NCBI RefSeq assembly: GCF_021044775.1 | Contig: NZ_JAJNOQ010000003.1 | Location: 248,001 to 312,000 of the forward strand | Length of the DNA stretch: 64,000 nucleotides | Source: Paraeggerthella hominis | GTDB taxonomy: Bacteria > Actinomycetota > Coriobacteriia > Coriobacteriales > Eggerthellaceae | Direction: 5' to 3' | Part shown: positions 1 through 8,122 of the stretch, one piece after another | Layout of the letters: each line of letters starts with the position of its first letter | Position numbering within the stretch: the first letter of the stretch is position 1 | Notes under the pieces: generated by a model | Databases searched by the model: none | What the model was told of the DNA's origin: nothing | The model's input: the letters and a program-made list of their open reading frames with translations, nothing else | Program-made: the position numbers and the translations under genes

Positions 1-1422
1 CATGCGCGCAGCATGCTTGTCGATCGCGTGCTGACCGGCACCTATACGGCCATACCCGCCTTCGCGGCCATCATGGCGCTTGTGTTCTGGCTTACGTTCG
101 ACGTGGTGGGCGCCTGGCTTTCGGAGGTTCTGGACGCCGGCATCGGGTGGCTTACCGACGTGACCGCCGCCGCGCTGACTGCCGCCCAGGTGAACGAGGG
201 GCTGCGATCGCTTGTCATCGACGGCGTGTTCAACGGGGTGGGAAGCGTGCTCAGCTTCCTGCCGATTATCGTCACGCTGTTCTTCTTCCTGTCGCTTCTT
301 GAAGATTCCGGCTACATGGCGCGCGTGGCGTTCGTCATGGACAAGCTGTTGCGCAAGATAGGCCTGTCGGGGCGCAGCATCGTGCCCATGCTGATCGGAT
401 TCGGGTGCACGGTTCCGGCCGTGATGGCGTCGCGCACGCTGCCGTCCGAACGGGATCGCAAGATGACCATCCTGCTCACTCCGTATATGAGCTGTTCGGC
501 TAAGCTGCCCATTTACGCGTTCTTCACGGCGGCGTTCTTCCCGACGAGCGGGGCCTTGGTGATGGTGGGCCTGTATTTCGGCGGCATTGCGGTGGGCGTG
601 CTGGTGGCGCTGGCGTTGCGCCGCACGTTGTTCTCGGGCGAGGCCGTGCCGTTCGTCATGGAGCTGCCGAACTACCGCATGCCCAGCGCGCGCAGCGTCG
701 GTCAGCTGCTGTGGGAGAAGGCGAAGGATTTCCTGGAGCGCGCCTTCACGGTCATTTTCGTGGCGACCATCGTCATCTGGTTCTTGCAGACGTTCGACTT
801 CGGCTTGAACATGGTGGCGAGCTCCGAGGACAGCATGCTGGCCGTGGTGGCCGGCTGGATCGCCCCGGTGTTCGCGCCGCTCGGATTCGGGGATTGGCGG
901 ATTTCGACGGCGCTCGTCACCGGCTTCATGGCCAAGGAAAGCGTCGTGTCCACGCTGTCCATCCTGTTCGGCAACACGGCGAGCCTGGTTGCCGTCATGA
1001 GCTCCGTGGCCGCGTTGGCTTTGCTGGTGTTCTGCCTGCTGTACACGCCGTGCGTGGCGGCGGTGGCGGCGGTGAAGCGCGAACTGGGCGGGAAGTGGGC
1101 GCTCGGCGTGGTGTTCGGCCAGTTGGCGGTGGCGTGGGTTGCCGCGTTCGTCGTGCACGGCGTGGGAACGCTTGCGGTGGACGCCGGAGAGAACGCGTGG
1201 ACGCTGGCGGTGGGCGCGCTGGTGGCGGTGCTCGTCGTGCTGGCTTTGGCGCGCATGCGCTCGCGCCGCGCGAAGGGAAGCGGATGCGGGTTGTCGTGCG
1301 ATGGCTGCGAAGGCTGCGCGCAGGTGCCGGTGCCGCGCGCGGCTGACGGGGACGGCGGGTCGTTCGGATCCGAGCCTGCGCGCGCCGATGCGCAGCGTGA
1401 CGATCGGGCGCGAAGGCGCTAG
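1..1422 (+). CDS. feoB: Ferrous iron transporter FeoB, C-terminal part (5' end outside window)
   Basis: The frame is open from base 1, so the gene began upstream; 473 residues remain. This is the membrane part of FeoB, which imports Fe2+; the N-terminal GTPase domain is missing from the window. Visible marks are the Gate-1 motif (GFGCTVPAVMASRTLP, about residues 139-154), the following LTPYMSCSAKLPIYAFF segment, and the Gate-2 motif LLYTPCVAAVAAVKRE near residue 350, with many hydrophobic segments between. The last 60 residues are an unusual cytosolic tail with a Cys cluster (GCGLSCDGCEGC) of the kind that closes many anaerobe FeoB proteins. The tail then becomes polar and low-complexity. Family assignment is firm; metal specificity is by homology. 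Confidence 0.95.
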   Translation, partial: HARSMLVDRVLTGTYTAIPAFAAIMALVFWLTFDVVGAWLSEVLDAGIGWLTDVTAAALTAAQVNEGLRSLVIDGVFNGVGSVLSFLPIIVTLFFFLSLLEDSGYMARVAFVMDKLLRKIGLSGRSIVPMLIGFGCTVPAVMASRTLPSERDRKMTILLTPYMSCSAKLPIYAFFTAAFFPTSGALVMVGLYFGGIAVGVLVALALRRTLFSGEAVPFVMELPNYRMPSARSVGQLLWEKAKDFLERAFTVIFVATIVIWFLQTFDFGLNMVASSEDSMLAVVAGWIAPVFAPLGFGDWRISTALVTGFMAKESVVSTLSILFGNTASLVAVMSSVAALALLVFCLLYTPCVAAVAAVKRELGGKWALGVVFGQLAVAWVAAFVVHGVGTLAVDAGENAWTLAVGALVAVLVVLALARMRSRRAKGSGCGLSCDGCEGCAQVPVPRAADGDGGSFGSEPARADAQRDDRARRR

Positions 1423-1540
1423 AGCTTCAACGAAGGTGAAACGGGCGGCATCGAGGCTGCCCGCCGCCCTGCCGCGTCGAGCCGTTCGCGCGGGCGGCCA
1501 TGCGAACGCGTGCTTGGGAATACGGGAGGATTGACTGCTG

Positions 1541-2251
1541 ATGGTCGAGATGGACGGTGCGGCGTTGGGCTGCATTCTCGTGGTGGAGGACGACCCCGAC
1601 ATCAACGCGCTGCTGGGCACCGTCATGACGCGGGCCGGCTATCGCGCGGTGCATGCGTATTCGGGCACCGAGGCGCGGCTTCATCTGGAGCGCGAAGCGT
1701 TCGACCTGGTTTTGCTGGACATGATGCTGCCGGGCATGGACGGCCCGGAGCTGATCGCGTTCATGCGCGCCGACCGGAGGCTGAAGACGCCCGTCATCGT
1801 AGTGTCGGCAAAGGCGGGGCTGTCCGACAAGGTGGACATGCTGGCCCAGGGCGCCGACGACTACCTGGTGAAGCCGTTTCAGCCCGAAGAACTGGTCGCG
1901 CGCGTGCAGGCCGTGCTGCGGCGCGCGGGCGCCGCGTTGCCAGCAGAGCGCGAGGAGTCGTACTCGTTCAAGAACCTGCGCCTCGATGCGGCTACGCGCC
2001 GGGTGTTTCTCGGTGGCGAGGAGGTGGCGCTGACCGCGCACGAGTTCGATATTCTGCACGTGCTTATGCAGGCGCCCGACAAGGTGTTTTCGCGCGAGCT
2101 GCTGTACGAGCTGGTATGGAAGAGCGGCTACTACGGCGAGGACAACACGGTCAACGTGCACGTGAGCAACATCCGCAAGAAACTTGCCGCCGTCGAGCCG
2201 GATGAAGAGTACGTCAAAACCGTTTGGGGCATCGGTTTCAAGCTGTCGTGA
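1541..2251 (+). CDS. OmpR/PhoB-type response regulator
   Basis: 236-residue two-domain regulator. The receiver domain (about residues 12-125) has the acidic pair EDD at 16-18, phospho-acceptor Asp60 in LVLLDMMLPGMDG, Ser89 and Lys111 in YLVKPF. A winged-helix DNA-binding domain follows (about 140-235) and ends in the expected NIRKKL...TVWGIGFKLS. Start ATG follows GGGAGGA by 10 bases. It lies 495 bp upstream of an ABC transporter and histidine kinase cluster, and TCT repeats with 11-bp period sit before that ABC gene, so the regulator and kinase HK (4453-5415) probably form a pair that controls the transporter. Partner assignment is inference. Confidence 0.93.
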   Translation: MVEMDGAALGCILVVEDDPDINALLGTVMTRAGYRAVHAYSGTEARLHLEREAFDLVLLDMMLPGMDGPELIAFMRADRRLKTPVIVVSAKAGLSDKVDMLAQGADDYLVKPFQPEELVARVQAVLRRAGAALPAEREESYSFKNLRLDAATRRVFLGGEEVALTAHEFDILHVLMQAPDKVFSRELLYELVWKSGYYGEDNTVNVHVSNIRKKLAAVEPDEEYVKTVWGIGFKLS

Positions 2252-2320
2252 GCCTTTCGGGGGTCCGGACGGGGCTGGTGGGATTGACGGAGGCGAACGC
2301 CTCAATTTGCCACGGAGGTT

Positions 2321-2480
2321 TCCAGGTTCTGTCAAAACGGACGAGTTTTGCGGGGATTTTTCGCCTCTTGCAGGCAGGTTGCCAAGGGGCGTTTTTCATC
2401 ATGCCTGTTCAGAGGCTTGCGCGTTGCATTTATCCTGACTTGAGGATCAGCAAAACTCGTTCGTTTTGACAGAACCTCGA
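2321..2480. mobile_element. Candidate MITE-like element with 28-bp terminal inverted repeats
   Basis: Left arm 2324-2351 (begins AGGTTCTGTCAAAACG) and right arm 2450-2477 are reverse complements over 28 bases with one mismatch; extending outward to 2321 and 2480 adds two further matches. The 98-base centre has no open reading frame worth calling. Perfect long ends, no gene and position in an intergenic gap fit a non-autonomous insertion element. The outer GGTTCTGT resembles ends of several IS families, but I cannot name one. No clear target duplication is visible. Confidence 0.55.
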
Positions 2481-2611
2481 TGAAGAGGGTGTGGCGAAGC
2501 GACGACGGGAACAGGATGTGACGGGACGAGTGCGTGGTTCGTCGGGCTCGGGCGGCTCGGCGGGTTCGACGGCGCGTCGGCCTCCTGCCGAAAGCTCGAC
2601 GTGCGATCGCA

Positions 2612-2644
2612 TCTTTATTCTTTCTTTATCCTTTCTTGAGGACT
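2612..2644 (+). promoter_or_regulatory. Direct TCT repeats with 11-bp period, likely response-regulator site
   Basis: TCTTTATTCTT (2612), TCTTTATCCTT (2623) and TCTTGAGGACT (2634) are consecutive 11-mers, giving TCT-N8-TCT-N8-TCT. Direct repeats one helical turn apart are the usual target of OmpR-family regulators, and TCT-N8-TCT is the form known for NisR-type regulators. The site lies about 100 bp upstream of the ABC gene start, a suitable place for activation. Confidence 0.5.
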
Positions 2645-2746
2645 TATTTCACGTCGGGGCGGTAAGGTTCTCTCGTGCGATGGCGAACCGAGATCGACGA
2701 GGTCCGCCCATTGCGAAGCGACGATGAGGAAAGGCAAGCGGAAACC

Positions 2747-3670
2747 ATGGAATCGGTTATCGAGACAAGAGGGCTGACGAAGCGCTACGGCGACGTTCGC
2801 GCGCTCGAGGATGTGAGCGTCATCGTGCGCCGCGGCGAGGTGTTCGGCCTGGTGGGAGACAACGGAGCCGGTAAATCGACTCTGTTCAAGCTGCTGTGCG
2901 GCCTTGCGTTTCCCACCGAGGGCGAACTGCGCCTGCTCGGCGCGAGCGCGCCGCGCAACCTTGAGCGGCAGCGGGCGCGCATCGGGGTCGTCATCGAGCA
3001 GCCCGGCTTCTATCCGGCCTTGAGCGTGGAGAAGAACCTGGAATGCTGCCGCATCCGCAGGGGCGTTCCCGGCAGGGACGCGGTTTCGCGCGTGCTCGAC
3101 ACCGTGGGGCTGTCGTACGCGAAGGACCGTGCGTGCCGCGACCTGTCGATGGGCATGAAACAGCGGCTGGGCCTGGCCATGGCGTTGCTGGGGGAGCCGG
3201 AGGTGCTTATTTTGGACGAGCCGACGAACGGGCTCGATCCCAGCGGCATCGTCGAGATGCGCGTTCTTCTGCAAAGGCTCAATCGGGAAAAGGGCATCAC
3301 CGTGGTGGTGTCGAGCCATCATCTGGCCGAGCTTGAGCAGATGGCCACGGTCTACGCGTTTTTGAGCAAGGGCCGGCTTTTGGAGCAGGTGGGCGCCGAG
3401 GAGCTTCGTGTGCGCTGCGCCGACTGCATAGACATCGCCGTGTCGGACACCCCGCGCTACGCGGTTCTTTTGGAAACCGAGCTGCACCACGACCGCTACC
3501 AGGTTCTTCCTGACTCCACGGTTCGCATTCTCGATCCGCAGCACGGCATCGAGGCGTTCAGCGCGCTGGCGAGCGCGCACGGCATGGGCGTTTCCAAGCT
3601 GGAACGTCGAAAGATGTCGCTTGAGCAGTACTATCTGGAAATGAAGGAGCGGGGGGCAACATGCTGCTGA
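2747..3670 (+). CDS. ABC transporter ATP-binding protein (antimicrobial-peptide/lantibiotic export type)
   Basis: 307-residue ATPase subunit. Walker A GDNGAGKST is at residues 37-45, the signature LSMGMKQ at 133-139 and Walker B LILDEPTNGLDP from 154, followed by the switch His in VVVSSHHLAE. The C-terminal 90 residues are the extension common in BcrA/NatA-type subunits. I chose ATG 2747, where homology starts (MESVIETRGLTKRYG) and an AGGAAAGG site precedes; an upstream in-frame start at 2675 would add 24 unlikely residues. The stop overlaps the permease start by 10 bases, so the two are translationally coupled and form one transporter. Substrate is not shown; self-protection against a peptide antibiotic is the likely role from context. 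Confidence 0.93.
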   Translation: MESVIETRGLTKRYGDVRALEDVSVIVRRGEVFGLVGDNGAGKSTLFKLLCGLAFPTEGELRLLGASAPRNLERQRARIGVVIEQPGFYPALSVEKNLECCRIRRGVPGRDAVSRVLDTVGLSYAKDRACRDLSMGMKQRLGLAMALLGEPEVLILDEPTNGLDPSGIVEMRVLLQRLNREKGITVVVSSHHLAELEQMATVYAFLSKGRLLEQVGAEELRVRCADCIDIAVSDTPRYAVLLETELHHDRYQVLPDSTVRILDPQHGIEAFSALASAHGMGVSKLERRKMSLEQYYLEMKERGATCC

Positions 3671-4437
3671 ACTATATGAAAAGCGAGTGGTACCGCATTG
3701 CGCGGAGCAAGGAAGGATACCTGCTCGTGGGCGTTTTGTGCGCGATCGTGCTGGCTGCGAACGTGCTTCTGGCCGTCATGGCCGGCACGCCCGACTTCCC
3801 GTACGCCACCGCGCGTTTTTCACTCAGCAACGTGATCATGTCGCTGGGGGCGTTGTTTCTCATGGCCGGGCTGCTGGTTTGGCTGTTGTTCGGCGACGAT
3901 CGCAAGAACGGCACGCTCAAAAACGAGATAGCCCAAGGGCTTGCGCGGCGCGACCTGTTCGCAGGTAAGTGCCTGGTGTCGATTGCGTGGGGCTTGATGG
4001 GGCTGGCGGTCATCCTGATCGTGTACGTTGGCAGCGCGGCGCTGCTTCTGGAAGGCCCCGTTTTAGAACCTGCGACGCACCTGGTCAAAGGCGTGCTCTC
4101 GGCTTTGCCGTTCACGGTGGCGTGCGTGGTGCTGGCAGTTGCCGCGTGCATCGTCTCGCCGAAGCCCGCCAACGCGTTTATGATATGGTTGACCGTCGTG
4201 TGCCTGGTTCCCATGGCGCTCGACGCGGTGGGCCGCGTGGTCGAGCCGGTGGCCGTGCTTGCCAGCTGGATGCCGTACAACTTCTTCGCGAACGAGGTGC
4301 TCATCAACATGAGCGGCGCGGCGGAGTTCTTATGGGATACGCCGCAAGGCTTGGCGAAGTGCCTGATCTCCGGGTTCGCGGGCATCGCGGCGTTCTCGGC
4401 GGCGGGCTTGTGGCGCATTGGAAAAACGGAACTGTAG
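3661..4437 (+). CDS. ABC-2 type permease subunit
   Basis: 258 residues with about six hydrophobic segments: residues 20-40, 56-80, 100-130, 142-165, 173-200 and 233-252. The family is recognisable from the start (LLNYMKSEWYRIARSKEGYLL) and the GDDRKNGTLKNEIAQGLARRDLFAGK loop typical of ABC-2 permeases of the lantibiotic-immunity and BcrB-like groups. It partners the ATPase encoded by the overlapping upstream gene. A histidine kinase follows 15 bases downstream, presumably in the same transcript. Confidence 0.88.
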   Translation: MLLNYMKSEWYRIARSKEGYLLVGVLCAIVLAANVLLAVMAGTPDFPYATARFSLSNVIMSLGALFLMAGLLVWLLFGDDRKNGTLKNEIAQGLARRDLFAGKCLVSIAWGLMGLAVILIVYVGSAALLLEGPVLEPATHLVKGVLSALPFTVACVVLAVAACIVSPKPANAFMIWLTVVCLVPMALDAVGRVVEPVAVLASWMPYNFFANEVLINMSGAAEFLWDTPQGLAKCLISGFAGIAAFSAAGLWRIGKTEL

Positions 4438-4452
4438 CGGAAGGGGGAGGGC

Positions 4453-5415
4453 ATGCCGAACGGGGCGTTCGCTATCTCGCTGCTGCTCGCGCTGGGCGCG
4501 GCGGCATGGTTCGGCATGCGCTGCTTCGCGCTCAAGCGGTCGCTGCGTCGCGCCGATCGCGAGCTGCGCGATATCGTGGAGCATCTGGAGGACAACCGCA
4601 TCGTGAAGATGCCGTGTCCCGACCGCGACCTGGAAGCCTTCCTGCGCACCGTGAACCGCGCGCTTGACGGCATCCGCCGCCAGTCGGTGCTCTACGCGCG
4701 TCGCGAGGTTCAGCTGAAAGAGCAGATCGAGCGTATAAGCCACGACTTGCGCACGCCGCTCACTTCGATCCAGGGCTACTTGGCGCTTGTCGATGCGGGA
4801 CCTTTGAGCGAAGAGGATCGCGCGGCGCTTGCCACGGTCGAGCGCAAGGCGGAATCGCTGCAGCGCCTGATCGCGCAATTCTACGAGCTTTCGCGCGTGC
4901 GCGGCGAGGGGTTTTCCCTGGAGCTTGCAAAGGTGGACGCGGCAAGGCTGCTGCGCGAATCGATCGCGGGACAGTACCGGTTGCTGGAGAGGCGGGGGAC
5001 GAGCGTGCGCGCGTCCATCCCGGACGGCCCGCTTTTCGCGCGCGCGAACGCCGATGCCGTGGAGCGCGTGTTCGCGAACCTGGTGCACAATGCCGGCAAG
5101 TACGCGGCAAGCTGCTTTGTCGTGGACGCGGCGTACGCGCGCGAAGGATCGGCGCCGTGCGGCGGCTGGGTGACGGTGTCGTTTGCCAACGATGCCGAAG
5201 GCATCGACGAGCACCAGGTTGCGCGCTTGTTCGAGCCGTTTTACACGGTCGACTCCGCCCGATCCCAGGAAAGCTCCGGATTGGGGCTTTCGATCGCGCG
5301 TCACCTGGTGGAGCGTATGGGCGGCGCGCTTGATGCGCGCGTCGAAGCGCGGGACGCGTCGACGTGGATCGTGTTCGAGGCTAGATTGCCCGCTTGTCCA
5401 AGCGATTCTCGGTAG
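4453..5415 (+). CDS. Sensor histidine kinase
   Basis: 320 residues. One N-terminal membrane segment (about 6-23) and no sizeable extracellular domain, as in intramembrane-sensing kinases that take their signal from a neighbouring ABC transporter. The HisKA motif is RISHDLRTPLTSIQGYL with phospho-acceptor His97. The ATPase domain has N-box VFANLVHNAGKYA, a loose G1 box (NDAEGI instead of DxGxG), the F box LFEPFYTVD and G2 box SSGLGLSIARHLVERMGG. ATG follows GGGGGAGGG. It is last in the ABC gene cluster and probably signals to the response regulator at 1541. Its last 115 bases are also coding on the opposite strand. Confidence 0.92.
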   Translation: MPNGAFAISLLLALGAAAWFGMRCFALKRSLRRADRELRDIVEHLEDNRIVKMPCPDRDLEAFLRTVNRALDGIRRQSVLYARREVQLKEQIERISHDLRTPLTSIQGYLALVDAGPLSEEDRAALATVERKAESLQRLIAQFYELSRVRGEGFSLELAKVDAARLLRESIAGQYRLLERRGTSVRASIPDGPLFARANADAVERVFANLVHNAGKYAASCFVVDAAYAREGSAPCGGWVTVSFANDAEGIDEHQVARLFEPFYTVDSARSQESSGLGLSIARHLVERMGGALDARVEARDASTWIVFEARLPACPSDSR

Positions 5416-6413
5416 ACGCTCGGGGTGGCGCCGTAAATGCGCGCGAACAGCTCGGCCAGCCGTTCGGGACGATAGCCCACGGTTGCGGCAGCTTGCGCGA
5501 CGGACGCGCCGCTCGAGGCGAGCAGTTCGGCCGCGCGTGCGCACCGTTTTCGCTGACGGTATTCGACGATGGTGCACCCGTAGGCTTGCTTGAATGCTCG
5601 ACGCAGCTTCGTTTGCCCCATGCACGCGATGCGCGTCAGTTCAAGGGCGCTGACGGGATCGGCCAGCCGTTCGTCGAGGCGTTTCCGAACGCGTTCGATC
5701 GCGCGGGCGTCTTCGCGCGAAAGCGCGCTTGCGAACGGGCTTCTTGCTTCGTCGATGCCCGACCGCGCGGCTAGGCTGCGCGACTTGTCCACCACAAGGG
5801 CCACCGCCTCCTCCACCTTGCTTCGATAGAACAGCCGTGCCGATGCCCCCGTGCCGCGGTACGCTTCGATTTGCTTCATCAGCACGATCATCTCGGAAAA
5901 ATCGGTCAGTCCGTCAATGCTTGCGAACGCATCTTCGGCGGAAAAGGACTCTCCGCGGTATATCGCGCCCAGGTAGCGTTCGTAAAAGGGCGGCGTCAGC
6001 ATGATGCCCACGCTGTGCAGAAGCTGGCCTGCTTTGTGGGAGGAGTTCCAGGAGCATCCTTTGGTGGCGTGCCCCTCCAAGTACGGGGCTTTTACGACGA
6101 GCCCCGTGTCCTGCCTGACGTACGATCCTGCTTGCAGGTAGCTCACCGACACGAGTCGCGGATGAAGGCAGTGCTGCTGAAAATCTCGGCGAAATCTCAT
6201 CGAGGTAACCGATACGGCGAAATCCCGATTCGCGTACACCCAATAGTAGCCGGATGCCTGGTCTTCGGGCGCGTAAAAGAAGCGCCCTTCGCGCAGCGGC
6301 GTAGCGTGCCCGTCGGCGCTCGTGTGCGGAACTTCGCGCATGTTCAGGTCGCGTACGCAGGGCAGCACGATGTCTTGCATGATATTGAACGTAGAGCCTT
6401 CCTGTCGATTCAA
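5301..6413 (-). CDS. AraC-family transcriptional regulator (PchR-like)
   Basis: 370 residues. The double helix-turn-helix AraC domain occupies about residues 238-335 (ELTRIACMGQTKLRRAFKQAYG... then VAQAAATVGYRPERLAELFARIYGATPSVYR). The N-terminal part is the poorly conserved effector half seen in siderophore-type PchR regulators. I chose TTG at 6411-6413 because AAGGAGGT lies 5 bases before it; the ATG at 6470 has no ribosome site and the ATG at 6380 has only a distant one. The last 38 residues are low-complexity and overlap the kinase gene in antisense. A DtxR-like box lies in the intergenic region shared with the divergent MATE gene, which suggests metal-dependent control. Confidence 0.88.
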   Translation of the reverse strand: MNRQEGSTFNIMQDIVLPCVRDLNMREVPHTSADGHATPLREGRFFYAPEDQASGYYWVYANRDFAVSVTSMRFRRDFQQHCLHPRLVSVSYLQAGSYVRQDTGLVVKAPYLEGHATKGCSWNSSHKAGQLLHSVGIMLTPPFYERYLGAIYRGESFSAEDAFASIDGLTDFSEMIVLMKQIEAYRGTGASARLFYRSKVEEAVALVVDKSRSLAARSGIDEARSPFASALSREDARAIERVRKRLDERLADPVSALELTRIACMGQTKLRRAFKQAYGCTIVEYRQRKRCARAAELLASSGASVAQAAATVGYRPERLAELFARIYGATPSVYRESLGQAGNLASNTIHVDASRASTRASSAPPIRSTR

Positions 6414-6477
6414 CGCGACCTCCTTGCGATTCGACGCGTTTGCTCTCTTGCGCTTGCGCGTTGCTTGCATGACTCAT

Positions 6478-6497
6478 AAGTTAGATAAAGTTAACAT
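6478..6497. promoter_or_regulatory. DtxR-like palindromic box between araC and MATE genes
   Basis: AAGTTAGATAAAGTTAACAT matches 17 of 20 positions of the near-perfect palindrome at 15470 and shares its outer halves AAGTTA and TAAC. It lies 64 bases upstream of the AraC start and 66 bases upstream of the MATE start, so one repressor could control both divergent genes. Resemblance to DtxR/SloR-type boxes is family knowledge; the regulator itself is not in the window. Confidence 0.5.
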
Positions 6498-6563
6498 AAA
6501 AGGAGGAACGTGCGGCATCGCATGCCGTCGTTCGCAATAGTCACACGTTCCGAAGGAGACGCC

Positions 6564-7979
6564 ATGACTCGTCAGCAAGAAAAGCGCGCCGTTATGCTTG
6601 AGCAATCGCCCGGAAGGCTGATGGCGTCGTTGAGCCTTCCGGGCATCGTCGGCATGCTCGTCATAGGCTTGTACACGTTCGTCGATGCCATATACGCCGG
6701 TCAGCTTATCGGCGTGGACGCCATGGGCGCCGTTTCGGTGGCGTATCCGTTCACGTTCGTCAGCTCTGGCCTGGCGGCCATGATCGGCATGGGGTCGGCT
6801 TCGGTGCTCTCTCGCGCCATCGGCGCGTGCGACCAGCGAACCATCGAAAAGGTCATGGGAAACCTTGTGGTTGCTAGCGTGGGATTTTCCCTGGTCATCA
6901 CGGTGATCGGCGTCGTGTTCACGCGGCCGTTGCTGATGCTGACGGGCGTTGAGGGCCCGATGCTCGACATGGCCGTGTCCTACCTGCGCATTCTTTTCAT
7001 GGGAAGCCTGTTCGTCAACTTCGCGCAAAGCTCGAACATGGTCATGCGCGGCGAAGGCGAGCTTGTTCGCGCTATGGCCATCATGGGCGGCGGTGCGGTT
7101 CTGAACATGGTGTTGGCTCCGTTGTTCATCCTTGCCTTGCGCGATCAGGGGCTGGGCATCGAAGGAGCGGGCATTGCCACCGTGCTTTCCCAGGTTGTTC
7201 TGGGAGGGGTCATGCTGTGGTGGTTCGTCAAGCGCGAGAAAACGGCGCGTATCGGACGGTTGGCCATTGATCGAGACGTTATGTCCGAAGTTCTGAAGGT
7301 GGGCGTGTCGGCTTTTCTCATGCAGGTGCTGACGCTGGTTCAGCAGGCCGTCGTGTACCGAGCCGCAGCTGAATGGGGCGGACCTGAATGGCAGGTGCTT
7401 TTCGGCGCCGCCATGCGCATCCAGGCGTTCGCCTTCATTCCCCTGTGGGGCATGAGCAACGGCTACCAGCCGGCGGTTGGAACGAACTTCGGCGCGGGAA
7501 GGTACGACCGCGTGCGCAAGGTGACGGCGGCTTTCTGTTTGGGATCGACGGGCTTGGCCTTGGTGTTCTGGGTTCCCGCCATGCTGGCTCCGCACGCGGC
7601 GCTTTCGCTTTTCATTACCGACCCGGCCATCGTGGCCATGGGCGCACAGGATTTCCGCATCCTGTTCTTCCCGTACGTTGCCATGGGGGCTATGGTCATG
7701 GGCATTACGCTGCTGCAGGCCGTTGGGCAGGGAGGCAAGGCGACCGTCCTTGCGCTGGCGCGCCCCATCCTTCTGTTCATTCCGCTGGTGCTGGCCGTTC
7801 CCCGCATTGCCGGTCTGGGCATTCACGGCGTGTGGCTGGCCTGCATGCTGACCGACTCCCTGTTGGCGGTGGCTACGGTCATCGTGATGGTCTCGACGCT
7901 TCGCCGGATAGGATCGGGCGCTCGGCCTGCTGGCGCATGCGAGGCGCCGCCTGATAACGAGGGTCTTGCGCAAGCGTAG
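6564..7979 (+). CDS. MATE family multidrug/cation efflux transporter
   Basis: 471 residues with twelve hydrophobic segments in two homologous halves. The start of each half carries the MATE pattern (SLPGIVGMLVIGLYTFVDAIYAGQLIG near residue 25; MSEVLKVGVSAFLMQVLTLVQQAVVYR near 245). MATE proteins export organic cations, drugs or natural products using Na+ or H+. ATG 6564 follows AAGGAG by 5 bases; upstream in-frame starts lack a site. The divergent AraC regulator of PchR type and the shared metal-box raise the possibility that the cargo is metal-related, such as a siderophore or chelator, but this is inference. Confidence 0.92.
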   Translation: MTRQQEKRAVMLEQSPGRLMASLSLPGIVGMLVIGLYTFVDAIYAGQLIGVDAMGAVSVAYPFTFVSSGLAAMIGMGSASVLSRAIGACDQRTIEKVMGNLVVASVGFSLVITVIGVVFTRPLLMLTGVEGPMLDMAVSYLRILFMGSLFVNFAQSSNMVMRGEGELVRAMAIMGGGAVLNMVLAPLFILALRDQGLGIEGAGIATVLSQVVLGGVMLWWFVKREKTARIGRLAIDRDVMSEVLKVGVSAFLMQVLTLVQQAVVYRAAAEWGGPEWQVLFGAAMRIQAFAFIPLWGMSNGYQPAVGTNFGAGRYDRVRKVTAAFCLGSTGLALVFWVPAMLAPHAALSLFITDPAIVAMGAQDFRILFFPYVAMGAMVMGITLLQAVGQGGKATVLALARPILLFIPLVLAVPRIAGLGIHGVWLACMLTDSLLAVATVIVMVSTLRRIGSGARPAGACEAPPDNEGLAQA

Positions 7980-8037
7980 GGCCTTGCGGGACGGACGGGT
8001 CGGGCGGGACGCAAGGCGTTGCGAGCGCCTCGCGCCG

Positions 8038-8094
8038 CTCGGCTCGGCTCGGACTCCGCTCGGCTCGGCTCGGACTCCGCTCGGCTCGCCCGCC
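8038..8094. repeat. Short tandem repeat of GCTCGGCTCGG units
   Basis: A 22-base unit (GCTCGGCTCGGCTCGGACTCC) is present about two and a half times between the MATE stop and the convergent flavoprotein gene. It is itself built from CTCGG pentamers, so slippage is the simplest origin. No function is evident. Confidence 0.6.
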
Positions 8095-8122
8095 CTTCGT
8101 TTGCGAGCGAGCGGCGGGCGCG

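Noticed and set aside
2675..2746. Extended N-terminus of the ABC ATPase from 2675
   Set aside because: The 24 extra residues are not homologous and have no ribosome site; ATG 2747 fits the family start.
8038..8094. CTCGG pentamer repeats as a regulatory array
   Set aside because: They lie between convergent gene ends and look like simple slippage repeats.
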